From CAYONP01 sp964405335 (GTDB lineage: Bacteria; Armatimonadota; UBA10988): a stretch of 30,789 bases of DNA. Location: contig CAYONP010000074.1 in the NCBI GenBank assembly GCA_964405335.1, positions 1 through 30,789 of the forward strand. Reading direction: 5' to 3'. Shown piece by piece: positions 1-7,249 of this stretch (positions within the stretch are counted from its first letter, which is position 1; every line of letters begins with the position of its first letter). The position numbers and the translations under genes were made by a program. The notes under the pieces are model-generated. The model did not search any database, had not been told where the DNA came from, and was given only the letters and a program-made list of their open reading frames with translations.

Positions 1-65
1 AGCGTCTGCGTCGCTTGGTCGAGGACGCTGACCGCGATGCTGGTTGTGTGACGCGACTCAGCCAT
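1..65 (-). CDS. Tape measure protein, N-terminus only (runs off the window)
   Basis: Only the first 21 codons are inside the window. The ATG at 65-63 overlaps the stop of the preceding gene (ATGGCTGA), and the readable start is MAESRHTTSIAVSVLDQATQ. In siphoviruses the gene after the tail assembly chaperone pair is the tape measure protein, which sets tail length. The short hydrophobic/polar opening (SIAVSVLDQAT) fits tape measure N-termini. The assignment rests on gene order and this short stretch; the body of the gene is not visible. Confidence 0.55.
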   Translation of the reverse strand, partial: MAESRHTTSIAVSVLDQATQT

Positions 66-264
66 CGGGCCACGGCTCCTCGACGTAGCGGTCGAACTGT
101 GACCGCCCATGCCGTTGGCCGCGCGACCGGCGCGCCAGGCGTCGGGCCGCGGCGGTCAGCTTCGCCGCCTGGCGCGGCGTCACGGCCAGCGCCTGCTCGA
201 CGGTCCAGCCATACGCCTCCGCGCAGGAGGCGACCCACTCCCAGACACTAGCCTCGAAAGGCAT
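58..264 (-). CDS. Second tail assembly chaperone (gpT-like), 68 aa
   Basis: A small protein whose N-terminal half (W-E-W-V, then AYGWTVEQALAVTPRQAAKL) resembles the second, frameshift-expressed tail assembly chaperone of many siphoviruses, which escorts the tape measure protein during tail assembly. The ATG at 264 lies inside the end of the upstream chaperone gene (overlap 248-264). Its frame is +1 relative to that gene and stays open upstream of the ATG. It could therefore be made by independent initiation, with an AGGAGG stretch about 20 nt upstream that is too far for an ideal site, or by a programmed +1 (or -2) frameshift near the GCC-TTT-CGA codons at the end of the upstream gene. Which route is used is not visible. 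Confidence 0.6.
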   Translation of the reverse strand: MPFEASVWEWVASCAEAYGWTVEQALAVTPRQAAKLTAAARRLARRSRGQRHGRSQFDRYVEEPWPDG

Positions 265-610
265 CCTCGCCGGAGGCGTTGTCCTCCTGCGTGCCGACGC
301 AGAGCCCCTGCCACGCCGCCATGATGTGCCGCACGTCCGAAGGCTTCAGGCCGAGCAGCGCGTCGTCGTCGGCATAGTCGTCGGCGAAGCCGTCAGCGCC
401 ACCCATGATCTCCGCGGCCACATGCAAGGCGACGAGCAGCTCGTCACGCTCGCTCAGACTGTCGCCGGCGGCCTCGATCTGCCGTTGCAGCTCGTTGATG
501 CGCGCCTGCTTGTCGAGGATCTGGCCGTAGCTCGGCTCGTCGAGCCAGTAGCTCTTGCCGGCAACGATGACCTCGAACCGGCCCTGTGTCCGCGCGCGCT
601 TCTTCGCCAT
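248..610 (-). CDS. Tail assembly chaperone (gpG-like), 120 aa
   Basis: This protein lies between the tail tube gene and the probable tape measure gene, where siphoviruses place the tail assembly chaperone. It starts with a basic MAKKRARTQG, has a compact beta-like segment (RFEVIVAGKSYWLDEPSYGQIL), a helical charged middle and an acidic stretch (DDYADDDALLGL), and ends in the same zone where the next gene opens in another frame. The start has a clear CGGAGGTAGC ribosome site. No enzymatic motif is expected. The call relies on size, position and the overlapping second frame. Confidence 0.65.
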   Translation of the reverse strand: MAKKRARTQGRFEVIVAGKSYWLDEPSYGQILDKQARINELQRQIEAAGDSLSERDELLVALHVAAEIMGGADGFADDYADDDALLGLKPSDVRHIMAAWQGLCVGTQEDNASGEDAFRG

Positions 611-625
611 GCTACCTCCGTCCGA

Positions 626-1483
626 TCAGGTCAGGGTCATGGTCAGCGCGCCGAGGTTCGGCTTCGCCCGCATGGCCACGTCGTAGGAGACGCGGTTGCC
701 GCCGACCTGGACGCCCTGCGAGTACTGCGAGTTGGCCATGTTCTGGGCCAGGATGGTCAGTGTGTCGCCAGAGCGAGTGAACACCGTCTGCAGGCTGTTG
801 CTCGTGCCGATGTCGTCGGCCCGGTTGCCACGCACCGAGTCGGCCAACGGCACCCAGATCGTGGCCGAAGCCGAGACGATCTCCTCGCCGATACCCAGGT
901 CTTCGGGGTCGCGCTTCTGGCCCTCGTCGTTGGTCCCGTCCAGGCTGGTCTCGGGGTCGAGCTGGTTGTCGATCTCGTAGCTCGCATCCTGGCACTTCCG
1001 TGCCAAGCCACAGACCAGCGTCGCGGCCTGGTACCAGGTGAACGGCGAGCCCGTCGCCGCCAACGGCGAGCCGGGCGTGGTCTCGAACTTATGCAGGGCC
1101 AAGATGCTGGCCGTGCCGGTGAGCAGGCCGCGCGTGCTGATCCCGAACCGCATCGTGGCGATGCGGCAGTAGTTGTAGACCTTGAGGATGCCGTCAGCCG
1201 CATCGGCGATGCTGAACCACGACAACGCCGAGCAGGGGTAGCCCGACGAGGCGCGGAAGGCCAGCGCCGGAAAGTCCAGGTCGCGGAGCGTGAACTCGAC
1301 CTCGACCCGGAACTCGTTGAGCCCGCCGAACTGGCTCGACTGCCCGCCGGTGTACGACTCCTCCTCGGGCTCCGCCGCGTCGGACAGCGAACCGCCCTTG
1401 GCGCCGAGGCCGATCGGGGTCAGCGGGTTGACCGACTCCGGGTCGGGGTCCCACCGAATGTACTCACACAGGCCACGTGCCAT
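626..1483 (-). CDS. Major tail (tube) protein, 285 aa
   Basis: A beta-rich, moderately acidic protein without catalytic motifs, lying just before the chaperone pair, where the tail tube subunit normally sits. The middle (NEFRVEVEFTLRDLDFPALAF) and the long ordered C-terminal half, ending VSYDVAMRAKPNLGALTMTL, look like an all-beta structural protein. The start has TAGGAGCCCATC before ATG. The length is within the usual tube-protein range. An alternative is another minor tail protein, but no better tube candidate is present in the window. Confidence 0.6.
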   Translation of the reverse strand: MARGLCEYIRWDPDPESVNPLTPIGLGAKGGSLSDAAEPEEESYTGGQSSQFGGLNEFRVEVEFTLRDLDFPALAFRASSGYPCSALSWFSIADAADGILKVYNYCRIATMRFGISTRGLLTGTASILALHKFETTPGSPLAATGSPFTWYQAATLVCGLARKCQDASYEIDNQLDPETSLDGTNDEGQKRDPEDLGIGEEIVSASATIWVPLADSVRGNRADDIGTSNSLQTVFTRSGDTLTILAQNMANSQYSQGVQVGGNRVSYDVAMRAKPNLGALTMTLT

Positions 1484-1492
1484 GATGGGCTC

Positions 1493-2437
1493 CTACAGGG
1501 CAACCGTCCGGTCGGGCAGCGCGTACAGCCGCACCGAGCCCGAGCCGCTCGCACCGGACTGGTAGGCCACGCTGCGGAACAGCGGGATGGCCACCGCCGC
1601 GGCGGTGAAGCTGTGGACGAGGCTTGCGGTGAGCGTGATGCTCGTGTCGGTCTGAACCGACTCGATCGTCCCGACCTCCTGCAGGTCGTCGCTTTCCCAG
1701 ATCAGCACCTGCATCCCGGCCACGAACGCCGCGGTCGCACCGAGCGGCACCACGGCCTGGTCAGCCGCTGCCGCGTCGTCGAGCGCCTCCTCGCCGAGGA
1801 TGGTCTGGGTGTACTGCGCGGCCGTGGACAGGCTCAGCGCCAGGTCCTTGTAGTCGCCCGCGCCCGTGCCCCAGGTGCAGCGGAAGGTCGCGCCGACCGT
1901 CTGCGAACCGCTGAGGTTGATGGCCAGGATGCCGGCCGGGCCAATCGCCGCCGGCACCGCGCCGTCGACCGCGGTGATGGCCGCACTGGCATACGTGCCG
2001 AAGAGGTGCAGGCCACTCGAGCTGGGGTCGGCCTCATCGGCCGGCCGCACGCCCGGCGGGAAGACCTGCGCCGCGGCCAAGGCGGCCTGCATCGCCTCCT
2101 CATGCGCCAGCGCCGCGTAGTAGCCGATCCGCCAGCCCTGCGCCGCCAGCCAGGTGCCGAGCCGCGGCGAGGTGGTCAGCCCGAGGTCGGTGTTGATGTA
2201 CTCGTCATGTAGGGTGAACAACCGCTTGAGGGTGGTCGTGCCCCAACCTCCGCCGAGTGGTAGGGCGGTGTCGATCGCTGTGATGGACGAGCCCTTGACG
2301 CGGTTTTCGTAGGTCTCGTCGTCGGCGGCATCGACGCGCGTCCAGAAGTCGTCGCCACTCGCGAAGCCGCCCCGTTGCGCCTCGCGGCCGGCGGCAACCC
2401 GATCGAGGATGCCGAGGATTGTTGCTGGCACCGCCAT
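1493..2437 (-). CDS. Probable virion structural protein, 314 aa, unknown family
   Basis: I do not recognise the family. Residues about 1-110 are helical and contain a conserved-looking block (GWGTTTLKRLFTLHDEYINTDLG). Residues about 150-310 are Ala/Ser/Thr/Gly-rich and beta-like. The C-terminal part (AGMQVLIWESDDLQEVGTIESVQTDTSI...) has the small beta-barrel 'G-d-x-V-x-I...E...V.SV...s.tLT' pattern that recurs in phage tail and fibre proteins. It lies between two tail-region genes and is preceded by a GGAAGGTGGTG ribosome site. A tail or tail-surface component is the most likely role, inferred from position. Confidence 0.5.
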   Translation of the reverse strand: MAVPATILGILDRVAAGREAQRGGFASGDDFWTRVDAADDETYENRVKGSSITAIDTALPLGGGWGTTTLKRLFTLHDEYINTDLGLTTSPRLGTWLAAQGWRIGYYAALAHEEAMQAALAAAQVFPPGVRPADEADPSSSGLHLFGTYASAAITAVDGAVPAAIGPAGILAINLSGSQTVGATFRCTWGTGAGDYKDLALSLSTAAQYTQTILGEEALDDAAAADQAVVPLGATAAFVAGMQVLIWESDDLQEVGTIESVQTDTSITLTASLVHSFTAAAVAIPLFRSVAYQSGASGSGSVRLYALPDRTVAL

Positions 2438-2457
2438 AGCTCACCACCTTCCCGAGG

Positions 2458-3132
2458 TCACGCAAGCACCTCAATCTCAGCTCGGATGTCCGCGCCGTAG
2501 ACATGCACGCCGCTCTCCGGCTCGTTCCACCAGTCCTGGTCGATCTCCGTCGGCACGATGACCGCGCAATCCTCCGGCAGGCCGTACTCGAGCGCGTCGG
2601 CGACCTGCTCGCAGAGCTGCAGGTGCAAATAGCCGTAGGTCTCGAAGTCCTGTCCGGCCGTCGGCTTGAAGGCCCATCGCACGCCGGCCAGGAGTTGCAC
2701 CGCCTGCGCGCCGCTGCCGTAGCCGTGCCCACTCGCCACGGCGCGGTGAACGGTCTGATTGGCCCACAAGGTCACGGTAACCGGGCGGTTTGGCCCGCCG
2801 CCGACGTAGACCGCCGCCCCGGCCAGTGGGTCACTGCTCACCGCCAACGCATCGAGGTCGAGCGCCGCCTGCTCGCTCGAGAGCAGAGGCCGCTGCCAGG
2901 TCAACCGCTTCTCGTCGAGGTCGGCCGAGCGGATGATGCGCGACACGCCGCCACCGAGGTCGAGCACGCAGAACGGGAACCAGCTTGCCGGCTTGGCTGG
3001 CAGCTCGGTGACGGTGATGGACACCAGGTCGTCGGCCAGCTCGTCGGCGGTGAGGCCGGCCGAGAGCACGCCCTTGCCGGCCTGCGCCCGCAGGGTCGTC
3101 GCGGCCAACCTGAGTGCCCACTCGGTGAACAC
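2458..3132 (-). CDS. Tail-region protein, 224 aa, function uncertain
   Basis: Starts at GTG 3132 behind a strong GGGAGGTAGC site. The protein has an amphipathic N-terminus, a block FPFCVLDLGGGVSRIIRSADL and a C-terminal part rich in aromatic and acidic residues (TEIDQDWWNEPESGVHVYGADIRAEIEVL). It ends like a tail terminator or tail completion protein (alternating beta residues finishing in an I-x-A-x-I-x-V strand). It lies between the head-tail/lysis block and the tail genes, so a role in the head-tail or tail-end interface is plausible, but I recognise no family with certainty. Confidence 0.5.
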   Translation of the reverse strand: MFTEWALRLAATTLRAQAGKGVLSAGLTADELADDLVSITVTELPAKPASWFPFCVLDLGGGVSRIIRSADLDEKRLTWQRPLLSSEQAALDLDALAVSSDPLAGAAVYVGGGPNRPVTVTLWANQTVHRAVASGHGYGSGAQAVQLLAGVRWAFKPTAGQDFETYGYLHLQLCEQVADALEYGLPEDCAVIVPTEIDQDWWNEPESGVHVYGADIRAEIEVLA

Positions 3133-3133
3133 G

Positions 3134-3652
3134 CTACCTCCCGTCGTGTCGGTACGGCCACAGGATGCCCGGCTCGCCGACGCGGCCCGACGGCCCGCAG
3201 CCGAGCTTGTGGCAGAGCATCTCGCGCCACAGCTTGTTGCCCACGTGGACCAGTGCGGTTGCCTTCAGCCAGTGGCCGTCCTGGTCGCCACGCCACTGCA
3301 CCGTGGTGTAGCCGTCGGCCAGCAGCAGCGCGATCCCTTGGCGCTTGAGGTCGCCCAGACCGCCCCACTGCACCGCGACCACGCCGGCGGTCTCCTGCAC
3401 TGCGGCGGCGAGGCTCGACAGCATCTGCACCGCCAACGCTCGCAGCACGTCACTCGCCGAGCCGCGGCGCAGGGCGGCGTCGATACGGTCGCCGACCAGG
3501 CCGGCGCTGTCCGCCAGATCGAACGGTACGATGACCGTCTCACGGAACCCATCGCCGCCGAGCCCGTGGTCGGCCGCCATGAGGCCCAGGCGGAGCCGCG
3601 CCCACTCGAACCAGGTGACACCGGTGTCGGTCCACGCCTTGCGGGTGCTCAT
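3134..3652 (-). CDS. Unknown structural-region protein, 172 aa
   Basis: The start chosen is the ATG at 3652, which overlaps the stop of the NlpC-like gene as ATGA; the frame stays open further upstream, but those residues read like out-of-frame sequence. Opening residues are MSTRKAWTDTGVTWFEWARL, followed by Ala/Leu-rich helices (SDVLRALAVQMLSSLAAAVQ) and a C-terminal region with Trp, His and Cys (LWREMLCHKLGCGPSG). The next gene starts 2 nt after its stop, so it is translationally coupled on both sides. No known domain was recognised. Either a tail/connector accessory or a lysis-associated protein would fit. Confidence 0.5.
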   Translation of the reverse strand: MSTRKAWTDTGVTWFEWARLRLGLMAADHGLGGDGFRETVIVPFDLADSAGLVGDRIDAALRRGSASDVLRALAVQMLSSLAAAVQETAGVVAVQWGGLGDLKRQGIALLLADGYTTVQWRGDQDGHWLKATALVHVGNKLWREMLCHKLGCGPSGRVGEPGILWPYRHDGR

Positions 3653-4370
3653 GAAGCCCCCTTGCTGACCTTGATGCGCGGCCAGGCGGTCGTGTCGACC
3701 TTCGCACCGAGCGATTCGGCGACGGCCCGCAGCTCGACCCATGCCTTGCCGCCGATGACTTGGTACTCCGTGCGCTTTCCGCCCGGCAGGATGAGCAGAC
3801 GATCGGGCTCCGGGCTCGGCAGCCGGCCGATGATGTCGGGCTTGCCGAAGGCTGACAGGCTGCGCGTGCCGCGCGCATCGCGGCCGTTCCAGTGAGTCGT
3901 CGAGTTCTCCGCGACAGTCGCTCCGTCGGCTAGCAAGATGCCTACGTGCCCGTAGGGCAGATAGGTCTTGAACAGGATGTCACCGGGCTGCAACGGCGCG
4001 GAGCCGAGCTTGCCGGCGTCGCGGAAGAACAACGCAGTCCGCCTGGCCGAGCCGGCGTAGCCGTTGCCGCGGGGAAAGATGGCGTCGTACTCGTGGCCGT
4101 AGACGGCCTCGACGACCTCGCGCACGAACTGCCGGCAGTAACCCTTGTCGCGGGCGTAGCCGGTCGGNNNNNNNNNNNNNNNNNNNNNNNNNNNNNNNNN
4201 NNNNNNNNNNNNNNNNNNNNNNNNNNNNNNNNNNNNNNNNNNNNNNNNNNNNNNNNNNNNNNNNNNNCGACCTCGCGCACGAACTGCCGGCAGTAACCCT
4301 TGTCGCGGGCGTAGCCGGTCGGCGCGGTCACGGCGAAGAGCGCCGCTTCGGCCAGGGCCAGGTTACCCAT
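3649..4370 (-). CDS. NlpC/P60- or CHAP-like peptidoglycan hydrolase with C-terminal stalk-like domain (interrupted by an assembly gap), 188 aa after repair
   Basis: A run of 100 N (4168-4267), flanked by two copies of one 55-mer, splits the gene. Removing one copy and the Ns (155 nt) leaves 567 nt, a perfect 188-codon frame from ATG 4370 (GGAGCACAGC site) to the TGA at 3649. In the repaired protein the likely catalytic Cys is C27 (GYCRQFVREV), the His is H90 (LPYGHVGILL), and a polar partner lies at E103/N104 (VAENSTTHWN). These fit a papain-like cell-wall peptidase. Residues about 150-182 (YQVIGGKAWVELRAVAESLG) resemble the copper-amine-oxidase N-terminal/stalk domain found on Gram-positive cell-surface proteins, probably for wall binding. 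It directly follows a single-TM gene, suggesting a lysis pair, but a virion-associated hydrolase is possible. Confidence 0.75.
4113..4322. other. Assembly gap (100 N) between identical 55-mers
   Basis: 4113-4167 and 4268-4322 are identical, with exactly 100 N (4168-4267) between them, the same signature as the second gap. Collapsing to one copy restores the peptidase frame and puts its active-site Cys within the shared 55-mer. Confidence 0.9.
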
Positions 4371-4770
4371 GCTGTGCTCCTGCCGCCCCAGCATCGAACG
4401 GTGGCGGACATGCGCCCTGGGCACACGGGAGGGTGGCCAAGGTGTCTCGGACCTCGTTGATGTCCGCCCGGTGCCGGTCAGCTCGCTGCGATAGCGCGGT
4501 CACCTGCTGCTGTAGGCCGGTGACCGCCGCGGGTAAAGGGGACAGCGAGTTGCTCAGCTCGCCCACCTCCTTCCGCGCCTCAGCCACGTCGTCGGCCAGC
4601 TCGCGCATCATGCCGGTGGAACCGCCGTTGCCATCACCGACGAGCCGCTTGAACATGAGATCGAACTGCTCGTCGCGTTTGGTGACCATGCGGTTGACCC
4701 ACCAGACACCCAAGGCCAGCACTACCGGCGTCAGCCCGGCGTCCATGATGGTTTTCAGCGTCTCGCCCAT
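4363..4770 (-). CDS. Holin-like membrane protein with coiled coil, 135 aa
   Basis: One N-terminal membrane segment (residues about 12-28, AGLTPVVLALGVWWVNRMV) is followed by a charged linker and a long heptad-like helix (about 55-110, DDVAEARKEVGELSNSL and on). The arrangement recalls holins or accessory lysis proteins with one TM segment and a cytoplasmic coiled coil. Its stop overlaps the start of the NlpC-like hydrolase gene by 8 nt, so the two are translationally coupled, which supports a lysis role. The start has GGAGCATAGTGG before ATG. A structural membrane-anchored protein cannot be excluded. Confidence 0.55.
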   Translation of the reverse strand: MGETLKTIMDAGLTPVVLALGVWWVNRMVTKRDEQFDLMFKRLVGDGNGGSTGMMRELADDVAEARKEVGELSNSLSPLPAAVTGLQQQVTALSQRADRHRADINEVRDTLATLPCAQGACPPPFDAGAAGAQHG

Positions 4771-4793
4771 CCACTATGCTCCGGTCCCTGGCG

Positions 4794-5357
4794 CTACTCC
4801 TGGAACGTCATCACCCGCGCCACGGCGGCGTTCACGCGCCGCACGAAGCTCGGCTGCACCTGTCGCATCGCCGGCTCGGCCCACGGGCGCGGCGCGCGGT
4901 AACCGCCCTTCGTGTGGCGCCACGCCATCGGGTACTGCTTGCCGGCGGTGCCCACGAACACCCAGTCGCCCGGCCCGCGCTTGGTCGGCGTGCCCTCGGG
5001 CAACGGACCGACCACCCCACCGCCGAGCAGCCGCACCGGGAAGATACCGGCCCGCTGCGTGAACCCACGCTCCCACAGCGCACCGTAGCCGACTCGACTG
5101 TGCCCGGCCCAGGTCAGGTCGTCGACCATGCCGCTGACCCACGAGCCCAGCAGACGACCGCTGCGGCGACCGAGCACCTTCCCGGAGAGGTTCTCCCGGA
5201 TGGCCTCGTTGATCTCCGCGCCGGTCTCCTGTAACGCCCTCCGCAACGCCTTGCGGGCGGCATCCGGCCACATCGCCAGGGCCAGCTCGACGCCGCGCAA
5301 GCCGCGGGTGTCGACCCGCAGGCGTACCGGCTCAAGTACTGTCCACTCAAACGGCAT
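4794..5357 (-). CDS. HK97 gp10-like head-tail / tail completion protein, 187 aa
   Basis: The N-terminal region (MWPDAARKALRRALQETGAE, then INEAIRENLSG...RRSGRLLGSWV) matches the HK97 gp10 pattern: an amphipathic helix, then a basic residue stretch and 'SG-x-L-x-x-S'. These proteins join the head connector to the tail or help finish tails. The frame is open upstream to 5666, but ATG 5357 forms a TGATG overlap with the preceding gene, and the extension there is the shadow of that gene. The C-terminal half is rich in Gly, Pro and Trp. It sits third in a classic connector trio. Confidence 0.7.
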   Translation of the reverse strand: MPFEWTVLEPVRLRVDTRGLRGVELALAMWPDAARKALRRALQETGAEINEAIRENLSGKVLGRRSGRLLGSWVSGMVDDLTWAGHSRVGYGALWERGFTQRAGIFPVRLLGGGVVGPLPEGTPTKRGPGDWVFVGTAGKQYPMAWRHTKGGYRAPRPWAEPAMRQVQPSFVRRVNAAVARVMTFQE

Positions 5358-5659
5358 CACCACTGCCCTTCGAGCCGCAACCGCCACACCTCGCCTTGCC
5401 CTAGGCCGGCCGTAATCGCCTCGCGGCCGAGAATGCGCCAACGCCGGCCGTCCTCGTGCTCGACGTAGCGCAACGGCTCCATGCCGGACGCGCCGTCCGC
5501 CAACCGCAACAGGTGGCTCGGGTACTCGCCGCCAGCCAACAGCACCGGAGCCTCCCATGGCCGCGGCTGCTGCGCTACGGTGAGCCTGCCGCTCACCTGC
5601 ACCGGCGGCACCAGTGCCTCGCCACTCTCGTCGAGCACGGTCAGCGTCACCGGCCTCAC
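5357..5659 (-). CDS. Head closure / connector protein, 100 aa
   Basis: A small all-beta-looking protein (VTLTVLDESGEALVPPVQVSG ... WRLRLEGQW) between the gp6-like adaptor and the gp10-like protein. The position and length are those of the head-closure (stopper) protein of siphoviruses. It starts at GTG 5659 with GGGAGATTTGAGCG just upstream, within the end of the preceding gene, and its stop overlaps the next start by 1 nt. No catalytic motif is present. The assignment is by position and fold-like composition. Confidence 0.55.
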   Translation of the reverse strand: MRPVTLTVLDESGEALVPPVQVSGRLTVAQQPRPWEAPVLLAGGEYPSHLLRLADGASGMEPLRYVEHEDGRRWRILGREAITAGLGQGEVWRLRLEGQW

Positions 5660-5662
5660 CGC

Positions 5663-6019
5663 TCAAATCTCCCGCGGGTCGTCACTCGGCCGGGTGAACT
5701 GCCGCACCCGACTGCCGACAATCCCGGTCACCGGCGCGGGGTAGCCTTCCTCGAGCAACCGCCGCTCGAGGTTCTCGAGCGCCTTGAGCCGCTGCGATGC
5801 CGTCTCTTGCTCCTGGCCACTGCGCCAGTCCACGTGGCTCGACGCGACGGCGATCATCCGACGCACCGCGGGGATGACTGCTGCCTCGACCGTCTCGTGC
5901 AGCGTAATGAGATAGTCCAGCTCGTCGTCGTCGAGCAGAGCCCGCACCGGGTCCTTGTCGCCGAGGATGAAACGGAGCCGGCCACGCTCGCTCTGCGGTC
6001 CCGCATAGTCGATGGGCAT
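5663..6019 (-). CDS. Head-tail adaptor (gp6-like connector), 118 aa
   Basis: The block GDKDPVRALLDDDELDYLIT, followed by an Ala-rich helix (ETVEAAVIPAVRRMIAVAS) and a second helix, is typical of small phage head-tail adaptors of the HK97 gp6/SPP1 gp15 type. These form a ring under the portal and open the connector stack. It follows the major capsid gene after a strong stem-loop and starts at ATG 6019 behind GGAGCCGGCC. The C-terminal tail (VGSRVRQFTRPSDDPREI) is basic/polar. Confidence 0.7.
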   Translation of the reverse strand: MPIDYAGPQSERGRLRFILGDKDPVRALLDDDELDYLITLHETVEAAVIPAVRRMIAVASSHVDWRSGQEQETASQRLKALENLERRLLEEGYPAPVTGIVGSRVRQFTRPSDDPREI

Positions 6020-6036
6020 GGCCGGCTCCGAAGCTC

Positions 6037-6062
6037 GGGGAGGCGAGCGACCCCGCCTCCCC
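6037..6062 (-). terminator. Strong stem-loop just after the major capsid gene
   Basis: A perfect inverted repeat with arms GGGGAGGCG / CGCCTCCCC (9 bp, all but one pair G-C) and an 8-nt loop lies 8 nt past the capsid stop codon (6071-6073). There is no T-run after it in the leftward direction, so it is not a standard intrinsic terminator. It could partly attenuate readthrough or protect the 3' end of the highly expressed capsid mRNA, as such hairpins often do downstream of capsid genes. Role inferred. Confidence 0.5.
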
Positions 6063-6070
6063 CACCGTCA

Positions 6071-7237
6071 TCACGAGATGGTCGCCTCGTTCCACGCCCC
6101 CGCCCCGCCGATCAGGCCGGCCACGCCCGCCGCCGGCTCCTTCACGGCGATGCCGTAGAGCAGCATGAAGGCGAGGTTGAGCAGCAGTTCCGCGTTCTGC
6201 GGAGTGTTCTGATCGACCGGGTACCAGGTGCGCTGGTCGAACAGGATCGGGCCGAAACCGAGATCCTGCGGGTAGGCCAGCCGCAACGGGTTCCGCTCAT
6301 TGAGCGGCCCGTAGCTCTTGACCATCACGTAGTAGTGCTTGGGCAACGCCGAGCCGAGGTCGACACACCAGGCGCCGCTGTCGGCCAGCTTGCCGTGTGC
6401 CCAGGACGGCACATCGGTTACGACGCTCGCCGTCGAACCGCCGCCCGGCGCGATGCCCGCCGCCACCGGCTCGGTGTACTGGGCATCGAGCTTCACATCG
6501 GCCAGCGAGGCCCGACCGTGCAGCAGGAGCAGCGGAGCGCCCGCCGAGTGCTCGACGTCGAGCAGGCGATACTGCTCGGCGAAGAGTGCCCGTCGGCCGT
6601 CGGCGGTGTCGGCATAGGCCGCGTCGGTCAGGTAGTGAGTGTCGGACGAGAGATCGGTGGCCTTCTTGCGTGGCTTCACCACGTCCTGGTCGGTCCCGCC
6701 GATCCACCCGACACCCAAGCCCGTGCTCGAACCGATGATGGCGCGACCGGCCTTGAGCACGATGGCGCGGATCATCTCTTTCCACAGGTCGTTCGCCAAC
6801 GGCTCGAACGCGCGGAGCACGTCGCTCTCGACCTCGCTGCGGCTCATCGCCTGCGGACCACCACGGGTGTCATCCCAGGTGTAGGCCGGCATCGGCGCCG
6901 CGATGCGGACCTCCGGCACCTGGCTGCCCGCGATGCTGCGGCGCTGCCAGTCGATCCGTCCCATGTGATCCTTGCGGAGCCGCTGCGCCTCGACCTCGCC
7001 TTGGCGCCACCGGAACGAGAAGTCCGGCGACATCGCCACGAGGTACTGCAGGATGGTCGCCATCTCCGGGTTGTCGGGCCAGTCGAACGCCCCGAACCGC
7101 CGAGCGGCCGGAGCGGCGAACCCGAGCGTCTCGCCGTACCCCACCCCGTCGCGGGTGAGGAACTGGTTGAGTGCGGTCAGATCGACGTTGTCGGGGATCC
7201 CCGTGTGCGCCGTCGTGTGGATGCCATAGTTCGCCAC
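6071..7237 (-). CDS. Major capsid protein, 388 aa
   Basis: It is the largest head protein after the scaffold and decoration genes, with the length and position of a HK97-fold major capsid protein. The N-terminal third (DVDLTALNQFLTR-like segment, FDWPDNPEMATILQYLVAMS) is followed by a long amphipathic helix (SEVESDVLRAFEPLANDLWK) resembling the spine helix, then Gly/Ala-rich beta segments, and an ordered C-terminus (QNAELLLNLAFMLLYGIAVK). It starts at GTG 7237 behind a near-consensus AAGGAGG, as expected for high expression. No sign of truncation. Confidence 0.8.
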   Translation of the reverse strand: MANYGIHTTAHTGIPDNVDLTALNQFLTRDGVGYGETLGFAAPAARRFGAFDWPDNPEMATILQYLVAMSPDFSFRWRQGEVEAQRLRKDHMGRIDWQRRSIAGSQVPEVRIAAPMPAYTWDDTRGGPQAMSRSEVESDVLRAFEPLANDLWKEMIRAIVLKAGRAIIGSSTGLGVGWIGGTDQDVVKPRKKATDLSSDTHYLTDAAYADTADGRRALFAEQYRLLDVEHSAGAPLLLLHGRASLADVKLDAQYTEPVAAGIAPGGGSTASVVTDVPSWAHGKLADSGAWCVDLGSALPKHYYVMVKSYGPLNERNPLRLAYPQDLGFGPILFDQRTWYPVDQNTPQNAELLLNLAFMLLYGIAVKEPAAGVAGLIGGAGAWNEATIS

Positions 7238-7249
7238 GGTGGTTCCTCC

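Noticed and set aside
326..2212. Long plus-strand open frame (628 codons) over the tail genes
   Set aside because: It is antisense to three well-supported tail genes with good ribosome sites; long antisense frames are expected at this GC content and the translation is Arg/Gly/His-rich with no domain.
4113..4322. 55-bp direct repeat as a biological duplication
   Set aside because: Same length and same 100-N pattern at the second gap; frames are restored by collapse, so it is an assembly effect.
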